The translations under genes and the position numbers were made by a program. Shown one piece after another: positions 53,660 to 64,000 of a stretch of 64,000 bases of DNA (position 1 is its first letter; each line of letters begins with the position of its first letter). The notes under the pieces are model-generated. The model was given only the letters and a program-made list of their open reading frames with translations, ran no database searches and was not told where the DNA came from. This stretch comes from a gamma proteobacterium symbiont of Taylorina sp. (GTDB taxonomy: Bacteria; Pseudomonadota; Gammaproteobacteria; GRL18), in contig JAHXIV010000013.1 in the NCBI GenBank assembly GCA_025655455.1, positions 124,001 to 188,000 of the forward strand, given 5' to 3'.

Positions 53660-56539
53660 CTAACTATCTGACAGCTGTTGCATTAATTGACATAATTGCT
53701 CAGAAGCTTTTGTATTGTCTTTACAGTGTTCCAGTACATAATTGGCTGTGTTCAATATTTGACGAATTCGCGGTCTTTTGGGTAAGGTATCCAGGTGCAG
53801 GTATCGATCCAGAGTCTGTGTTCTTTCCCAGCCATCATCATCCATATAAACCTTCCAGAGTTTTGAGTTTTGTGCCAGCTCAATTTTGGTCATAGCAGTT
53901 TGTTCAATCCACAGATCCAGCGAATGATTCATAATTTCTACCAGCAACTGACGTTGATTTTGGTATAAATTTTTATCTTGTTCTTTAGTATAATCCTCAT
54001 TTTGTAATTGTTTTGCAACAGTCTGTTCCTGCTTTAGCTCTTTTTTTAAAAGTGCATTTTCCTGCAGAGCATAATGAGCAGCTCGTACTTTAAGCTGAGC
54101 ATGTATTCGTGCCAGTAATTCTTCTCTCACAAAAGGCTTGGTAAGATAGTCATTGGCACCAATAGAGAGTCCCTGTACCAGATCACTAAGACGATTTTTT
54201 GCCGTAACAATAATGACTGGCAATTGTACTGCTGTATAACGATGGCGAAGACGGCGACAAACCTCAATACCGTTTATATCCGGCATCATAATATCCAGTA
54301 AAACCAAATCAAATTGTTTACCTGACTCGATAAGCTCAAGGGCTGCAACACCTCCTGATGCCGTTGTTACCATCAAACCATCACTACTTAGATGGTTGTC
54401 TGCAACACGTAAGTTAATCAGGTCATCATCAACCACCAGGATATGTATTCCTTTATTATCTGTTTTTGAAGCAATATCCAGCTTATGGATATTAGTGTAT
54501 TCTAATAAAAGAGTATTATAATTTTTCTGGACTACAGATTTGTCAATAGCTTTAGTCGTCAGTTTTTTCTCACAAACAGGAAGTGTAAAAGAAAAGGTGC
54601 TACCTTGCCCCGGCTGTGATTCAATCACCAGACTGCTGCCATGCAGTTCAATTAGTTGACGAGTAATACCAAGACCTAGCCCAGCACCTTCAGAGTGGTA
54701 TGATGAAGCTGTATCAATCTGCTCAAAAGGATGAAAAATTGTCTCAATTCGTTCCTCAGCAATACCAACACCGCTATCTTGAATGGCAACTCTAATATGC
54801 TGTCCTTTAATCTCAGCCATAATCTGTACAATACCCTGCTGCGTATATTTAATTGCATTACCGATCAGATTATAAAAAATCTGCTGTAGCCGGTCTTCAT
54901 CACCAAGTACAGCTGGTAAGTGATTATCCACTTGATTAAGTAAATTTAATGGTTTATTGGCAATTAATGGGGTACACATGGTAAGTACTGTATTGATCAG
55001 GCTGAACAGATCAACGGCTCGTGTTTTAAGGATCAGTTCCCGGCTTTTGAGACGTGAATAATCAAGAATATCATTAACCAGATAGGCCAGACGTCTACCA
55101 CTATTTGAGATAAGTAGCAGATCATGCTGCTGACGTTTATCAAAGTTTACTTTATCAGAGTGCAATAATGATTCTGCCAGGCCAACAATACCATTAAGCG
55201 GGGTACGTAATTCATGAGAGGTATTGGCTAAAAATTCATCTTTAAGTTGATCACTATTTCTTAAAATAATATTTTTTTCTTCCAGTTTATTAGAAAGTTT
55301 CTCAATTTTAAGAAAGGACTGTATCTCTCTTATAGAAAGCGTGTGAGCCTGACTAAAGACCAAAGCATAAAGACTCAGAGGTGCCAGATAGGTTGACACA
55401 ATAAACCCAATTTCAGATAGCAAAGCAAAAACAGTAGCAATACTGAACACCAGCATTCCCAAAAGAACAGCAGTCGCTCCTTCTCTTCCATGCTTATATG
55501 CCCGCATCAAAATCCAGAAAATATAAGCTAATTGAAAAATGGACAGGAATTCATAAAAAGGCAAGAACTTGCTGTAAACATCTGAGCTGGTTAATAGAGC
55601 CTGCAGTGAGAATAACACTCCCAGCAATAACCAGAACTTACTGAGTTTGGGGATGCTCTCTTTTGGAAACAGTACTGCAATAAAATTAGTGAGTACCGGA
55701 ACAGCAAGATAGAAAATAATATAATCCAGGCGAATAAAAAGTTCCCACTCCATCTGTGGCCAGAAACGTAAAACTGAATGTCCACTAACCCCCCAAAATA
55801 ATATATGCATCCCCCACAAAAGACAGACTGCAACAAACCAGTTCCCGGCAACATCTGTATATTTAATAACTATTTTTGCAGTAAGATAACGACTAAAAAA
55901 ATATAAGGCCATCAACCATAAACCACCTGCTACCAATAAATCCAGCGTCTGTTCAATATAGAATTGTTGTTGTAGCTGTTCATGTTGTCCAATAGTGATC
56001 GCTTCTAATACTCCCCCTCTGGATAGATGAAAATTAGAAACCTGTAATATTATTTCCAGTTGCCGGGATTTTATATTTAAGGGAATAATATAATGATTCA
56101 TTTTCGGTTGACTATCAATTTCATTTCGTCCAACCTGACCATGTTCTACATAGGATTGACCATTCACCCACAGCTGGTGAGCTGAGGCAATATTACGAAA
56201 CCTTAAAGCTAGTTTTATTGAGTCTGAAGGAAGGTTGATTGTCAGGCGATAGTTGGCAATGCCATAAGTCCCCTGAGTTTGCCGCTGATGTTTCAAGCCT
56301 CCCCATTGGCCTGGCAAATAGGCAAAACGCCCCTGAGTTATTTGTTCTTTATTTGAAAGTTCATCGAAACTAAGTAATTGATTGTTTAAATATTGCCAGT
56401 TTCCATTGAGATCCACACTACCCTGTTGGGTAAAATCCCAGTGACTGAGGTCAAGTTTGCCATTGTGTATAAATGGGGCTGAACTTTCCAGTCCACATCC
56501 ACTGACTAATATAATAATGATAAAAATGAGTGGACGCAT
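53660..56539 (-). CDS. 7TMR-DISM hybrid histidine kinase with C-terminal extension
   Basis: A 959-residue membrane sensor. The N-terminus has a lipobox-like ILVSGCG (residue ~15), then a jelly-roll extracellular domain (about 30-185, DISMED2-like; LDLSHWDFTQQGSVDLNGNWQYLNN). Seven membrane segments follow (about 200-400). The kinase has H-box NTSHELRTPLNGIVG near 439, N-box NLIGNAIKYTQQG and G2 GAGLGLGITRQLIELHG. A receiver (about 698-815) has LVVDDDLINLRVADN and phospho-Asp in LVLLDIMMPDING. The last ~140 residues contain NSKLWKVYMDDDGWERTQTLDRYLHLDTLPKRPRIRQIL, a domain seen in related kinases and possibly DNA-binding. The likely signal is a carbohydrate or small ligand in the periplasm. 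Confidence 0.9.
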   Translation of the reverse strand: MRPLIFIIIILVSGCGLESSAPFIHNGKLDLSHWDFTQQGSVDLNGNWQYLNNQLLSFDELSNKEQITQGRFAYLPGQWGGLKHQRQTQGTYGIANYRLTINLPSDSIKLALRFRNIASAHQLWVNGQSYVEHGQVGRNEIDSQPKMNHYIIPLNIKSRQLEIILQVSNFHLSRGGVLEAITIGQHEQLQQQFYIEQTLDLLVAGGLWLMALYFFSRYLTAKIVIKYTDVAGNWFVAVCLLWGMHILFWGVSGHSVLRFWPQMEWELFIRLDYIIFYLAVPVLTNFIAVLFPKESIPKLSKFWLLLGVLFSLQALLTSSDVYSKFLPFYEFLSIFQLAYIFWILMRAYKHGREGATAVLLGMLVFSIATVFALLSEIGFIVSTYLAPLSLYALVFSQAHTLSIREIQSFLKIEKLSNKLEEKNIILRNSDQLKDEFLANTSHELRTPLNGIVGLAESLLHSDKVNFDKRQQHDLLLISNSGRRLAYLVNDILDYSRLKSRELILKTRAVDLFSLINTVLTMCTPLIANKPLNLLNQVDNHLPAVLGDEDRLQQIFYNLIGNAIKYTQQGIVQIMAEIKGQHIRVAIQDSGVGIAEERIETIFHPFEQIDTASSYHSEGAGLGLGITRQLIELHGSSLVIESQPGQGSTFSFTLPVCEKKLTTKAIDKSVVQKNYNTLLLEYTNIHKLDIASKTDNKGIHILVVDDDLINLRVADNHLSSDGLMVTTASGGVAALELIESGKQFDLVLLDIMMPDINGIEVCRRLRHRYTAVQLPVIIVTAKNRLSDLVQGLSIGANDYLTKPFVREELLARIHAQLKVRAAHYALQENALLKKELKQEQTVAKQLQNEDYTKEQDKNLYQNQRQLLVEIMNHSLDLWIEQTAMTKIELAQNSKLWKVYMDDDGWERTQTLDRYLHLDTLPKRPRIRQILNTANYVLEHCKDNTKASEQLCQLMQQLSDS

Positions 56540-57910
<1,371 letters not shown>

Positions 57911-57924
57911 ATGAGTAATAGATT

Positions 57925-58218
57925 ATGCACATAATTTTTAATTTGTTCTATTTTATATTTTTTATTCTCCTGGTCTTTGCTGCTATGTTTCTGGGAGGAG
58001 TATCAGGGACAGCAGGCACTTTTTATTTGATGATTGAGAAAGGCGATATGCAGCAAAATTTAATTGTCGCTATTTCCGGCTTATGCGTACTTTGGCTCAT
58101 TATCATCATGTTAAGCAGTCATAATAAAAAGGTGATAAAACGTAATAAACTGCGTGCAAAAAAACAAGCCGAATCAATAGTTCAAAAAAATAAACAGGAA
58201 AAACAAACTCATGGCTGA
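57925..58218 (+). CDS. Small membrane protein of unknown function
   Basis: A 97-residue protein with two hydrophobic segments (about residues 4-32 with a GGVSGTAG motif, and 44-63) and a strongly basic C-terminus (KKVIKRNKLRAKKQAESIVQKNKQEKQ). It lies 14 bases after hemB and overlaps the aroE start by eight bases, so it is part of that transcript. No family recognised. Confidence 0.72.
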   Translation: MHIIFNLFYFIFFILLVFAAMFLGGVSGTAGTFYLMIEKGDMQQNLIVAISGLCVLWLIIIMLSSHNKKVIKRNKLRAKKQAESIVQKNKQEKQTHG

Positions 58219-59086
58219 TATTTTTGACTTTGACCAGCCTGATCGCTATGCAGTGATGGGCAATCCTATTAACCATAGTAAGTCACCACAAATTCACACG
58301 GCATTTGCCCTGCAGACTCATCAAAATATTGAATATACTGCAATTCATGTCGATGTCGGTGGTTTTGCTCAGGCTGTTGCACATTTTCAGGGACATGGCG
58401 GCAAAGGACTTAATGTCACGGTACCCTTTAAACTGGATGCCTGGAAATTATCCAATACCCTCAGTGATCAGGCAAAAAGAGCGGGGGCTGTGAACACACT
58501 TATTCTTGAGAGTAATGGTTCCATCCATGGCGATAATACTGATGGTATCGGTCTGGTTAATGATATCATTGAGCATCTGGGCTGGTCTATAACACAACAA
58601 AGAGTGTTAATACTGGGAGCCGGGGGTGCTTCACGCGGTGTAATTGGCCCCCTTTTGGATAAAAACCCTGCGGCACTATTTATTGCCAATCGAACTGCAT
58701 CCAAAGCCAAACAACTGGCTGCTGATTTTTCTGCTATAGATGAGAACCATCAGTCAGAACATAGCAATATTGAAATCAATGCAGGCGGCTATAATGATCT
58801 GACTGGACAGACATTTGATCTTATTATCAATGCCACTGCAGCCAGTTTACAGGGTGAAGTACCCCCTCTTCCTGAGGGTTTGTTAAATTCATCCTGTTAT
58901 TGTTATGATATGATGTATTCAAAGCAGGCCACCGCTTTTATGCTCTATGCAAAACAGCAGGGCGTAGTTCATATCGCCGACGGTCTGGGTATGCTGGTTG
59001 GTCAGGCTGCAGAGTCATTTAATCTCTGGCGCAATGTTAAACCAGAGGTTGCTAATGTGATACAGACTATTCGTCAGTCTATGTAA
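58211..59086 (+). CDS. aroE: Shikimate dehydrogenase
   Basis: NADPH-dependent reduction of 3-dehydroshikimate in aromatic amino acid synthesis. The 291-residue protein has the substrate-binding region YAVMGNPINHSKSPQIHTAFA and catalytic Lys in GLNVTVPFKLDAW. NTDGIGLVNDI and the dinucleotide loop GAGGASRGVIGPL follow, as does IINATAASL. It is slightly longer than Escherichia coli AroE (272). It ends the hemB-aroE unit. Confidence 0.96.
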   Translation: MADIFDFDQPDRYAVMGNPINHSKSPQIHTAFALQTHQNIEYTAIHVDVGGFAQAVAHFQGHGGKGLNVTVPFKLDAWKLSNTLSDQAKRAGAVNTLILESNGSIHGDNTDGIGLVNDIIEHLGWSITQQRVLILGAGGASRGVIGPLLDKNPAALFIANRTASKAKQLAADFSAIDENHQSEHSNIEINAGGYNDLTGQTFDLIINATAASLQGEVPPLPEGLLNSSCYCYDMMYSKQATAFMLYAKQQGVVHIADGLGMLVGQAAESFNLWRNVKPEVANVIQTIRQSM

Positions 59087-59122
59087 CTTTTTATTATTTA
59101 ATCTTTTTCTATATTGGACACT

Positions 59123-60397
59123 ATGGCCACAAAAAAAATTTCAATTGATGATCTGAAAAAAGGGATGTTTATCCATGAGATTGATATTTCATGGATAAAG
59201 AGTCCTTTTTTACGTCACAGACGCAAAATTAATACCCAAAACGATATTCTTTTACTAAAAAAGGCTGGAGTAAAAGAATTAGTCATTGATTTGTCTCGTA
59301 GCGATATTATTCAACAGAAACCAGTCAAAAAAGAAGCTGCAGTAACGGCCAAGCAAGAAAGTGGACAGGAAAAACAAACAGTTCAGGATTCTGCAATAGA
59401 ACTCTCTGCTACAACTCCCGATCAAAGCAATATAAAGAAAAAAATTAAGCTAAAAGATGAACTCAAAGTTGCTAAAGTACTGCAGGGAAAAATTAGCAAG
59501 CTTGTTAATCAACTGGGCGCTTCAATTCAAAAGGGGATCCCTCCCTCAGTTAAACAAATCACTCCTATTCTCAATGAAACTCGTGAAAGTCTACAGCGCA
59601 ACGATCAGGCACTGCTGACTATGCTGCATTTATATCGTCAGGATATAAAACTTAGTGATCACGGCTTTGGTGTTTTTGCTGTTGTCCTGCCTCTGGCTAT
59701 GCGCATGAATTGTTCTGAAGAAGAAATCAATGAACTGGGATTAGCTGCGCTGCTTCATGATACCGGCTGGTCACGTTTACCCATGCACCTGCTCGGTAAA
59801 ACAACTCGATACACACCCTCTGAATTAAAATTAATCAGACAACATCCTGCTATTGTAGAAAGTGTATTAAACAAAAGTCAGGAGTTTTCTGATCATGTCA
59901 AAAAACTGGTAAAACAACATCATGAACTCATTGATGGCAGCGGCTATCCTGACAAACTCAAAAAAAATAGTATTTACAAACTCGTTGAAATTTTTCAGGT
60001 GGCCGATTTTTACGATGAACATATTCACGGTTTAACTGATAAACCGGGTATGTTACCAGTCAATGCACTTAAATTATTATACCAGGCTGCTAAAAAAAAC
60101 CGTTATAATGAATTTGTTGTCAGTGAATTAATTCATGTAATGGGTATTTATCCTGTCACCAGTGCCGTTCAGCTCAATACTGGTGAAAAAGCAATTGTAG
60201 AAGAAATAGACAAGGATAATCCTCTATTACCCAGGCTGAAAATTATTTACGAAGCCGATGGACAGGTATGTGCATCAGATAAATTTTTGAATATGGCTGA
60301 ACAGGATAGTAATAATATTCGTTCCATAACCAATGTCATTGAACCTCTTGATGAAAAGGAAGACCCACTGGGCTTACTACAGGTTGTTAATGTATAA
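59123..60397 (+). CDS. HD-GYP cyclic-di-GMP phosphodiesterase with DUF3391
   Basis: A 424-residue cytosolic protein starting at ATG 59123 (a TTG at 59114 is less likely). The N-terminal DUF3391-like region (residues ~1-60, ISIDDLKKGMFIHEID) is followed by a charged linker (65-115). The HD-GYP domain (~165-345) has ALLHDTGWSRLPMHLL near 211 and QHHELIDGSGYP near 268. The catalytic HD and GYP residues are present, so cyclic-di-GMP hydrolysis is expected. A hybrid kinase gene starts eight bases before its stop, so the two are translationally coupled. Confidence 0.92.
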   Translation: MATKKISIDDLKKGMFIHEIDISWIKSPFLRHRRKINTQNDILLLKKAGVKELVIDLSRSDIIQQKPVKKEAAVTAKQESGQEKQTVQDSAIELSATTPDQSNIKKKIKLKDELKVAKVLQGKISKLVNQLGASIQKGIPPSVKQITPILNETRESLQRNDQALLTMLHLYRQDIKLSDHGFGVFAVVLPLAMRMNCSEEEINELGLAALLHDTGWSRLPMHLLGKTTRYTPSELKLIRQHPAIVESVLNKSQEFSDHVKKLVKQHHELIDGSGYPDKLKKNSIYKLVEIFQVADFYDEHIHGLTDKPGMLPVNALKLLYQAAKKNRYNEFVVSELIHVMGIYPVTSAVQLNTGEKAIVEEIDKDNPLLPRLKIIYEADGQVCASDKFLNMAEQDSNNIRSITNVIEPLDEKEDPLGLLQVVNV

Positions 60398-62273
60398 GAC
60401 TTCAATAGCAAACCAAACCGCCTTTAAGCTCTATCAGAAATTGTCTGATGGTGTTATCCACATTGATACACAGCGCAAGATTATCGCCTTAAATCCAGCC
60501 GCTGAAAAAATACTAAAATGGCAGCAAGCAGATATTCTTGGCCGCAATGCCCATACCACACTGTGTGCACTGGAAGGACGTTATCAACACACGGCTGAAA
60601 ATTGTCCGCTGGAAAATAATAACGGACAAGGACAAGAGCAGGAACAACAAACCCAGGAGTATATCTGGCTTGATAAAGAAGGGGTTTATATACAAATTGA
60701 TGCAAAAAGAATAGCGCTGGATGCAAACAATCAAGGCGGGAATATTCTCTTATTCCGTGACTGCACTGAATCGGGTTATAGCGAGAGTGAAATAAAACGC
60801 CTCTCTCTTTTTGCAGAATTGAATCCAGCACCTATTTTACAATTAGATGAAGACGTTATTATTCACTACGCAAATCCAGCCATGACAGAAGTGATGATTG
60901 AATCCGGCTTTGATGAGATGGGTAGACCTAATATTTTACCTGATAATATTGAAGCCTTATTAAAACGCTGCATTCATCATAATGAAACCATTGAAGCCAT
61001 AGAAAGTGAGTCGGCAGGAAAATGGTATTTGTGGAATCTACATCCCTTTGAACAACATACACATACGCTTGTTCAGGCCTATGCTATTGATATTACAGAA
61101 CGTAAAAAATATGAACAGAAGTTAAAACAATTAAAAGAATTAGCAGAAACTCATAATGAGCAAAAAAGCAGCTTTGTTGCCAATATGAGCCATGAACTCA
61201 GGACACCCATGAGCGGTGTTATTGGTTTAAGTGATTTACTACTGGACACACCTTTAAATAATGAGCAGAAAGATTTTGTCCATAAAATTCATTCATCTGC
61301 CACCTCTCTGCTCTTTATCATTAATGACATTCTTGATATTTCCAAAATAGAATCCGGCAAGTTGGGCATCGATCCCATCCAGTTCAATTTTCATGAACTC
61401 ATTGCTGATATCATTGATCTCATGCAGCACAAGGCAAAAGAAAAAAAGATTGCACTAAGTTATCATATTGATAAGAAAATGCCCCGCTTAATCATTGCTG
61501 ACAACACTCGAATTCGACAAATCCTACTCAACTTTATCAGCAACTCAATCAAATTTACCAGCCGGGGTTCAGTACTGCTTGATATTCTGTGTCATGATAT
61601 CACTGAGCAATCCGCTGTCTTCAGCATTCAGGTTAAAGATACAGGCATCGGGATCCCTGAACATAAAATTGATACTGTTTTTGAAAAATTTAACCAGGCT
61701 GATTCATCAACCTCCAGAAATTATGGTGGCACAGGGCTGGGACTTTCTATCAGCAAAGAGCTGGCACATTTAATGGGTGGTGAAATAGGCCTGAATAGCA
61801 TCGTAGGCGAAGGTTCAACTTTCTGGGTCAAATTTAGTTTCCCCATCGGGAATGATCCCGTTAAGCTTAGCAAAAAGACCATTGAACAAAATGACAAGCT
61901 GCAATTGCATATTCTCCTGGCAGAAGATAATAAAGTGAATCAGATTGTGGCAAAAAAATTACTGGAAAAATCAGGCTGTACTGTTGATATTGCAGAAAAT
62001 GGTCAATTAGCCATCGATGCATGGCAGAATAAACACTATGATGCCATTTTTATGGACTGCCAAATGCCTGTCATAGATGGTTATGAAGCGACAAAAATCA
62101 TAAGAGAGAAGGAAAGTGCAACCCATACACACATTCCAATTATTGCACTCACCGCCAATGCAATGGATGGTGAAAAGGAGATTTGTTTTGCGTCAGGAAT
62201 GGATCAATACTTAACCAAACCAATTGATACCAGGCTACTACAACAAACTTTGCAGAACATTTCTGTAAAATAG
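60390..62273 (+). CDS. PAS-containing hybrid histidine kinase with receiver
   Basis: A 628-residue cytosolic sensor starting at ATG 60390, inside the previous gene's last codons (ATGTATAA overlap). The frame's earlier Met has no ribosome-binding site. Two PAS domains (about 10-130 and 135-250) are followed by H-box MSHELRTPMSGVIGLSDLLLD (His near 269). The ATPase domain has N-box LLNFISNSIKFTSRGS, G1 DTGIGIP and G2 GTGLGLSISKELAH. The receiver (about 508-625) has ILLAEDNKVNQIVAKKLL, phospho-Asp in AIFMDCQMPVIDGYEA, and KP in LTKPID. Linkage to HD-GYP suggests control of that enzyme. Confidence 0.93.
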   Translation: MYKTSIANQTAFKLYQKLSDGVIHIDTQRKIIALNPAAEKILKWQQADILGRNAHTTLCALEGRYQHTAENCPLENNNGQGQEQEQQTQEYIWLDKEGVYIQIDAKRIALDANNQGGNILLFRDCTESGYSESEIKRLSLFAELNPAPILQLDEDVIIHYANPAMTEVMIESGFDEMGRPNILPDNIEALLKRCIHHNETIEAIESESAGKWYLWNLHPFEQHTHTLVQAYAIDITERKKYEQKLKQLKELAETHNEQKSSFVANMSHELRTPMSGVIGLSDLLLDTPLNNEQKDFVHKIHSSATSLLFIINDILDISKIESGKLGIDPIQFNFHELIADIIDLMQHKAKEKKIALSYHIDKKMPRLIIADNTRIRQILLNFISNSIKFTSRGSVLLDILCHDITEQSAVFSIQVKDTGIGIPEHKIDTVFEKFNQADSSTSRNYGGTGLGLSISKELAHLMGGEIGLNSIVGEGSTFWVKFSFPIGNDPVKLSKKTIEQNDKLQLHILLAEDNKVNQIVAKKLLEKSGCTVDIAENGQLAIDAWQNKHYDAIFMDCQMPVIDGYEATKIIREKESATHTHIPIIALTANAMDGEKEICFASGMDQYLTKPIDTRLLQQTLQNISVK

Positions 62274-62573
62274 GGCAATTATCAGGCGATGCCATTAGAT
62301 AATAATCCACTCATATAATAAGTTTAACTTTGGATCAAAAAATGCGGTATCAGCTTTTACATTGGGAATTATTTTAGCCGCCATAGTAATCACCCTGTAT
62401 CAGGCAGTATATACACAATTACTCTTATACGTTATATTATCTTATATCTAAAATAGTCTCTAATTAATTATTTTTAATAAGAACATTATAAAAAAACAGA
62501 CCTCTATCACATTTTTATTGTTTATTTTCTTGCGTAAAATTTAGCATAATAATTTGAAAAAAAGAAGCAATCT
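62274..62573. other. Intergenic region before the cyclase gene, 300 bases
   Basis: Contains a stretch near 62320-62450 that can be read as a hydrophobic peptide (GSKNAVSAFTLGIILAAIVI), but it lacks a usable start and is bounded by stops. It may be a remnant of a membrane-protein gene or chance. The rest is A/T-rich. Confidence 0.35.
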
Positions 62574-64000
62574 ATGCCTCAAAATTCATCTCTAAGACAA
62601 TACTTTTTTATTCTTTTAATTATAATTTCCCTGTTAATTTCATTATTTCATCCCACTAAATTCTGGGATAACCGCTTACTGGATTTTCAGTTTAAGCTGC
62701 TGCGCAGCAATAACACTATTACTCTCAAGCAGGATGTGGTTTTAATTGGCATTGATGAACAAAGTTATCAGCAGTTTAAAGAACCCTTCGCACTCTGGCA
62801 TGAACATTTAGGTCATACACTCAAAGCACTGACACAGGCAGAACCGGCTGTTTTCGGCATGGATTTAAGTATGCCGGATCGCTCTTTTAATCCTATTTTA
62901 CCAGGCCAGGATCAAAAACTGCTCAGCAGTATGCTAATGTTTAAAAAAACCGCCCCTCTGGTGATTGGTTTAACGGTAAATCAGGATGGCAGTACGCGAA
63001 AAATTTATCCCCCCTACTTATCAGTTGCGGGTAAAAAGGGGGTCGGCTATGTGCTATGGAAACTGGGTGATGATAGAGTCGTAAGAAGATTTACACCAAA
63101 GATCAAACAAAGCCAGCAGCAGGTTTTTACATTATCCGGACAAATGTCTGATAGCCTGGGCATCCAATCCATCCCATCCGGCTTAATTAACTATGCCGTG
63201 GGTACAGCAATCAACTATATTTCAATACAACAGGTTATCCAGTGGTATCAGCAGGGGAATATTCAACGCCTGCAGGAAGAATTTAAACATAAGGTTGTGC
63301 TTCTGGGTTCAGTATTACCTTTTGAAGACCGGCATTATCAGCCTGTTAATCTGGCCGCATGGGAAACAGAGAATAATAATTTTGTACCGGGTGTTTTATT
63401 ACATATACAGGCACTGAGAAACATACTCAATAATAATTTTGTTCAGGAGGTTTCATGGCTCTGGATATTAGTGTTGAACCTTTGTCTTACTCTACTCTGG
63501 TGGTTTAAAACTAATCCGCTTAAATTAGTCTTGCTCAGTCTGTTCTTAACAGGAAGTCTGCTGCTCAGCCAGTATTATTTATTACCTCAGCTGATTTATA
63601 TCCCTGTATTATCCAGCATAGCAATCACACTGATAGCATTATTCGGCAGACAATTACTGGAAATGTTCTTTATGGCAAAAGAACGGCAGAGATTACGCAA
63701 TGCCTTTGGCGGTTATGTCAGCCCAGATGTCCTCAGTGATATTCTTAATGGCGAGCTGCAGCCCGGCATTCATGGAAAAAAGCAACAGGTTTGTATGCTC
63801 TTTTCAGATATTCGCAACTTCACCGGTATCAGCGAAAAAATGCAGCCTGAGGATATTATTAAATTTTTGAATATTTATCTGGAAGCTATGACAGAAGCCA
63901 TCCAGAATAATGAAGGGACGATTGATAAGTTTATGGGTGATGGAATTATGGCCTTTTTTGGTGCGCCTAAAATTCTCAAAAATCCTGCCGCCAATGCCTT
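62574..64000 (+). CDS. CHASE2-domain adenylate/guanylate cyclase (3' end cut by window)
   Basis: Membrane-bound class III nucleotide cyclase, 475 codons visible. After an N-terminal membrane segment comes an extracellular CHASE2 domain (about residues 40-290: LLDFQFKLLRSNN, VVLIGIDEQSYQQF, FGMDLSMPDRSFNP, KVVLLGSVLPFEDRH). Three membrane segments follow (about 300-360). The catalytic domain starts near 400, with metal-binding Asp residues in MLFSDIRNFTGISEK (near 410) and KFMGDGIMAFFGAP (near 455). The C-terminal half of the catalytic domain lies outside the window. The product (cAMP or cGMP) cannot be assigned because the specificity residues are mostly not visible. Confidence 0.92.
   Translation, partial: MPQNSSLRQYFFILLIIISLLISLFHPTKFWDNRLLDFQFKLLRSNNTITLKQDVVLIGIDEQSYQQFKEPFALWHEHLGHTLKALTQAEPAVFGMDLSMPDRSFNPILPGQDQKLLSSMLMFKKTAPLVIGLTVNQDGSTRKIYPPYLSVAGKKGVGYVLWKLGDDRVVRRFTPKIKQSQQQVFTLSGQMSDSLGIQSIPSGLINYAVGTAINYISIQQVIQWYQQGNIQRLQEEFKHKVVLLGSVLPFEDRHYQPVNLAAWETENNNFVPGVLLHIQALRNILNNNFVQEVSWLWILVLNLCLTLLWWFKTNPLKLVLLSLFLTGSLLLSQYYLLPQLIYIPVLSSIAITLIALFGRQLLEMFFMAKERQRLRNAFGGYVSPDVLSDILNGELQPGIHGKKQQVCMLFSDIRNFTGISEKMQPEDIIKFLNIYLEAMTEAIQNNEGTIDKFMGDGIMAFFGAPKILKNPAANA

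Noticed and set aside
62320..62455. Short hydrophobic gene before the cyclase
   Set aside because: No start codon in the hydrophobic frame and stops on both sides; at best a remnant.

Overview
The window reads as a low-GC (roughly 38-42% by eye) gammaproteobacterial chromosome, most plausibly a sulfur-oxidizing lineage. The lineage evidence is the GlnA/NtrB/NtrC, GlyQ/GlyS, HemB, AroE, EngB, MlaC and YegQ-type proteins. The lifestyle evidence is a Gly/Asn/Tyr-rich secreted protein of sulfur-globule-protein type, directly downstream of a PP-loop sulfur-transfer-like enzyme and a TusA-like sulfur carrier, plus c-type cytochromes matured by a System II (ResB/CcsA) apparatus. The species cannot be fixed from sequence reading alone. 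Two tracts, the oligopeptide transporter at 1-3055 and the P-type ATPase at 7636-9858, look richer in G+C than their surroundings and may be acquired.

Layout. 1-7576 (minus strand): a PLP-dependent decarboxylase, a TorF-type outer-membrane protein, a Tat-exported solute-binding protein and a peptide-type ABC transporter, with a shared upstream motif and a 185-bp palindrome inside the unit. 7636-15482: an atypical P1B-like ATPase, a DUF2156 protein, an ArsR regulator with its palindromic operator, a class V aminotransferase, a Ca/H antiporter and FtsY. 15967-22579: dsbA, ccsA, resB, a triheme c5-c4 fusion cytochrome, then engB and a small membrane protein. 22646-25278: a permease of the ArsB/SLC13 superfamily flanked by two CBS proteins, then a cold-shock protein. 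25542-28345: an MCP and a soluble double-PilJ-domain protein. 28416-32277: plsC, glyS, glyQ. 32361-34425: an inverted heptanucleotide array and the sulfur cluster. 34411-47965: an FlhG-like ATPase, a type III glutamine synthetase under an evident NtrC/sigma-54 promoter, two large signalling proteins, a cation-diffusion facilitator, and glnA-ntrB-ntrC. 47983-56539: mlaC, the tRNA hydroxylation protein YegQ/TrhP, a parvulin, secreted and outer-membrane proteins and a large hybrid kinase. 56903-64000: hemB, a small membrane protein, aroE, an HD-GYP protein, a hybrid kinase, and a CHASE2 adenylate cyclase cut by the window end.

How it fits together. Nitrogen control is visible on both sides: NtrB/NtrC lie downstream of glnA behind an attenuator-like hairpin, and a near-perfect NtrC box plus sigma-54 promoter precedes the second, type III glutamine synthetase. 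Second-messenger signalling is dense: a GGDEF-EAL protein, an HD-GYP protein and a nucleotide cyclase within 24 kb, each next to a histidine kinase or receiver-bearing protein.

The least explained feature is a dispersed ~90-bp intergenic element present four times (near 16.7, 20.2, 29.2 and 42.6 kb). All copies preserve two nested stems and an AACAT loop start while the stem bases change. Three copies sit in the same orientation just upstream of start codons (dsbA, resB, a cation-diffusion facilitator). It could be a structured leader RNA or a small non-autonomous mobile element.
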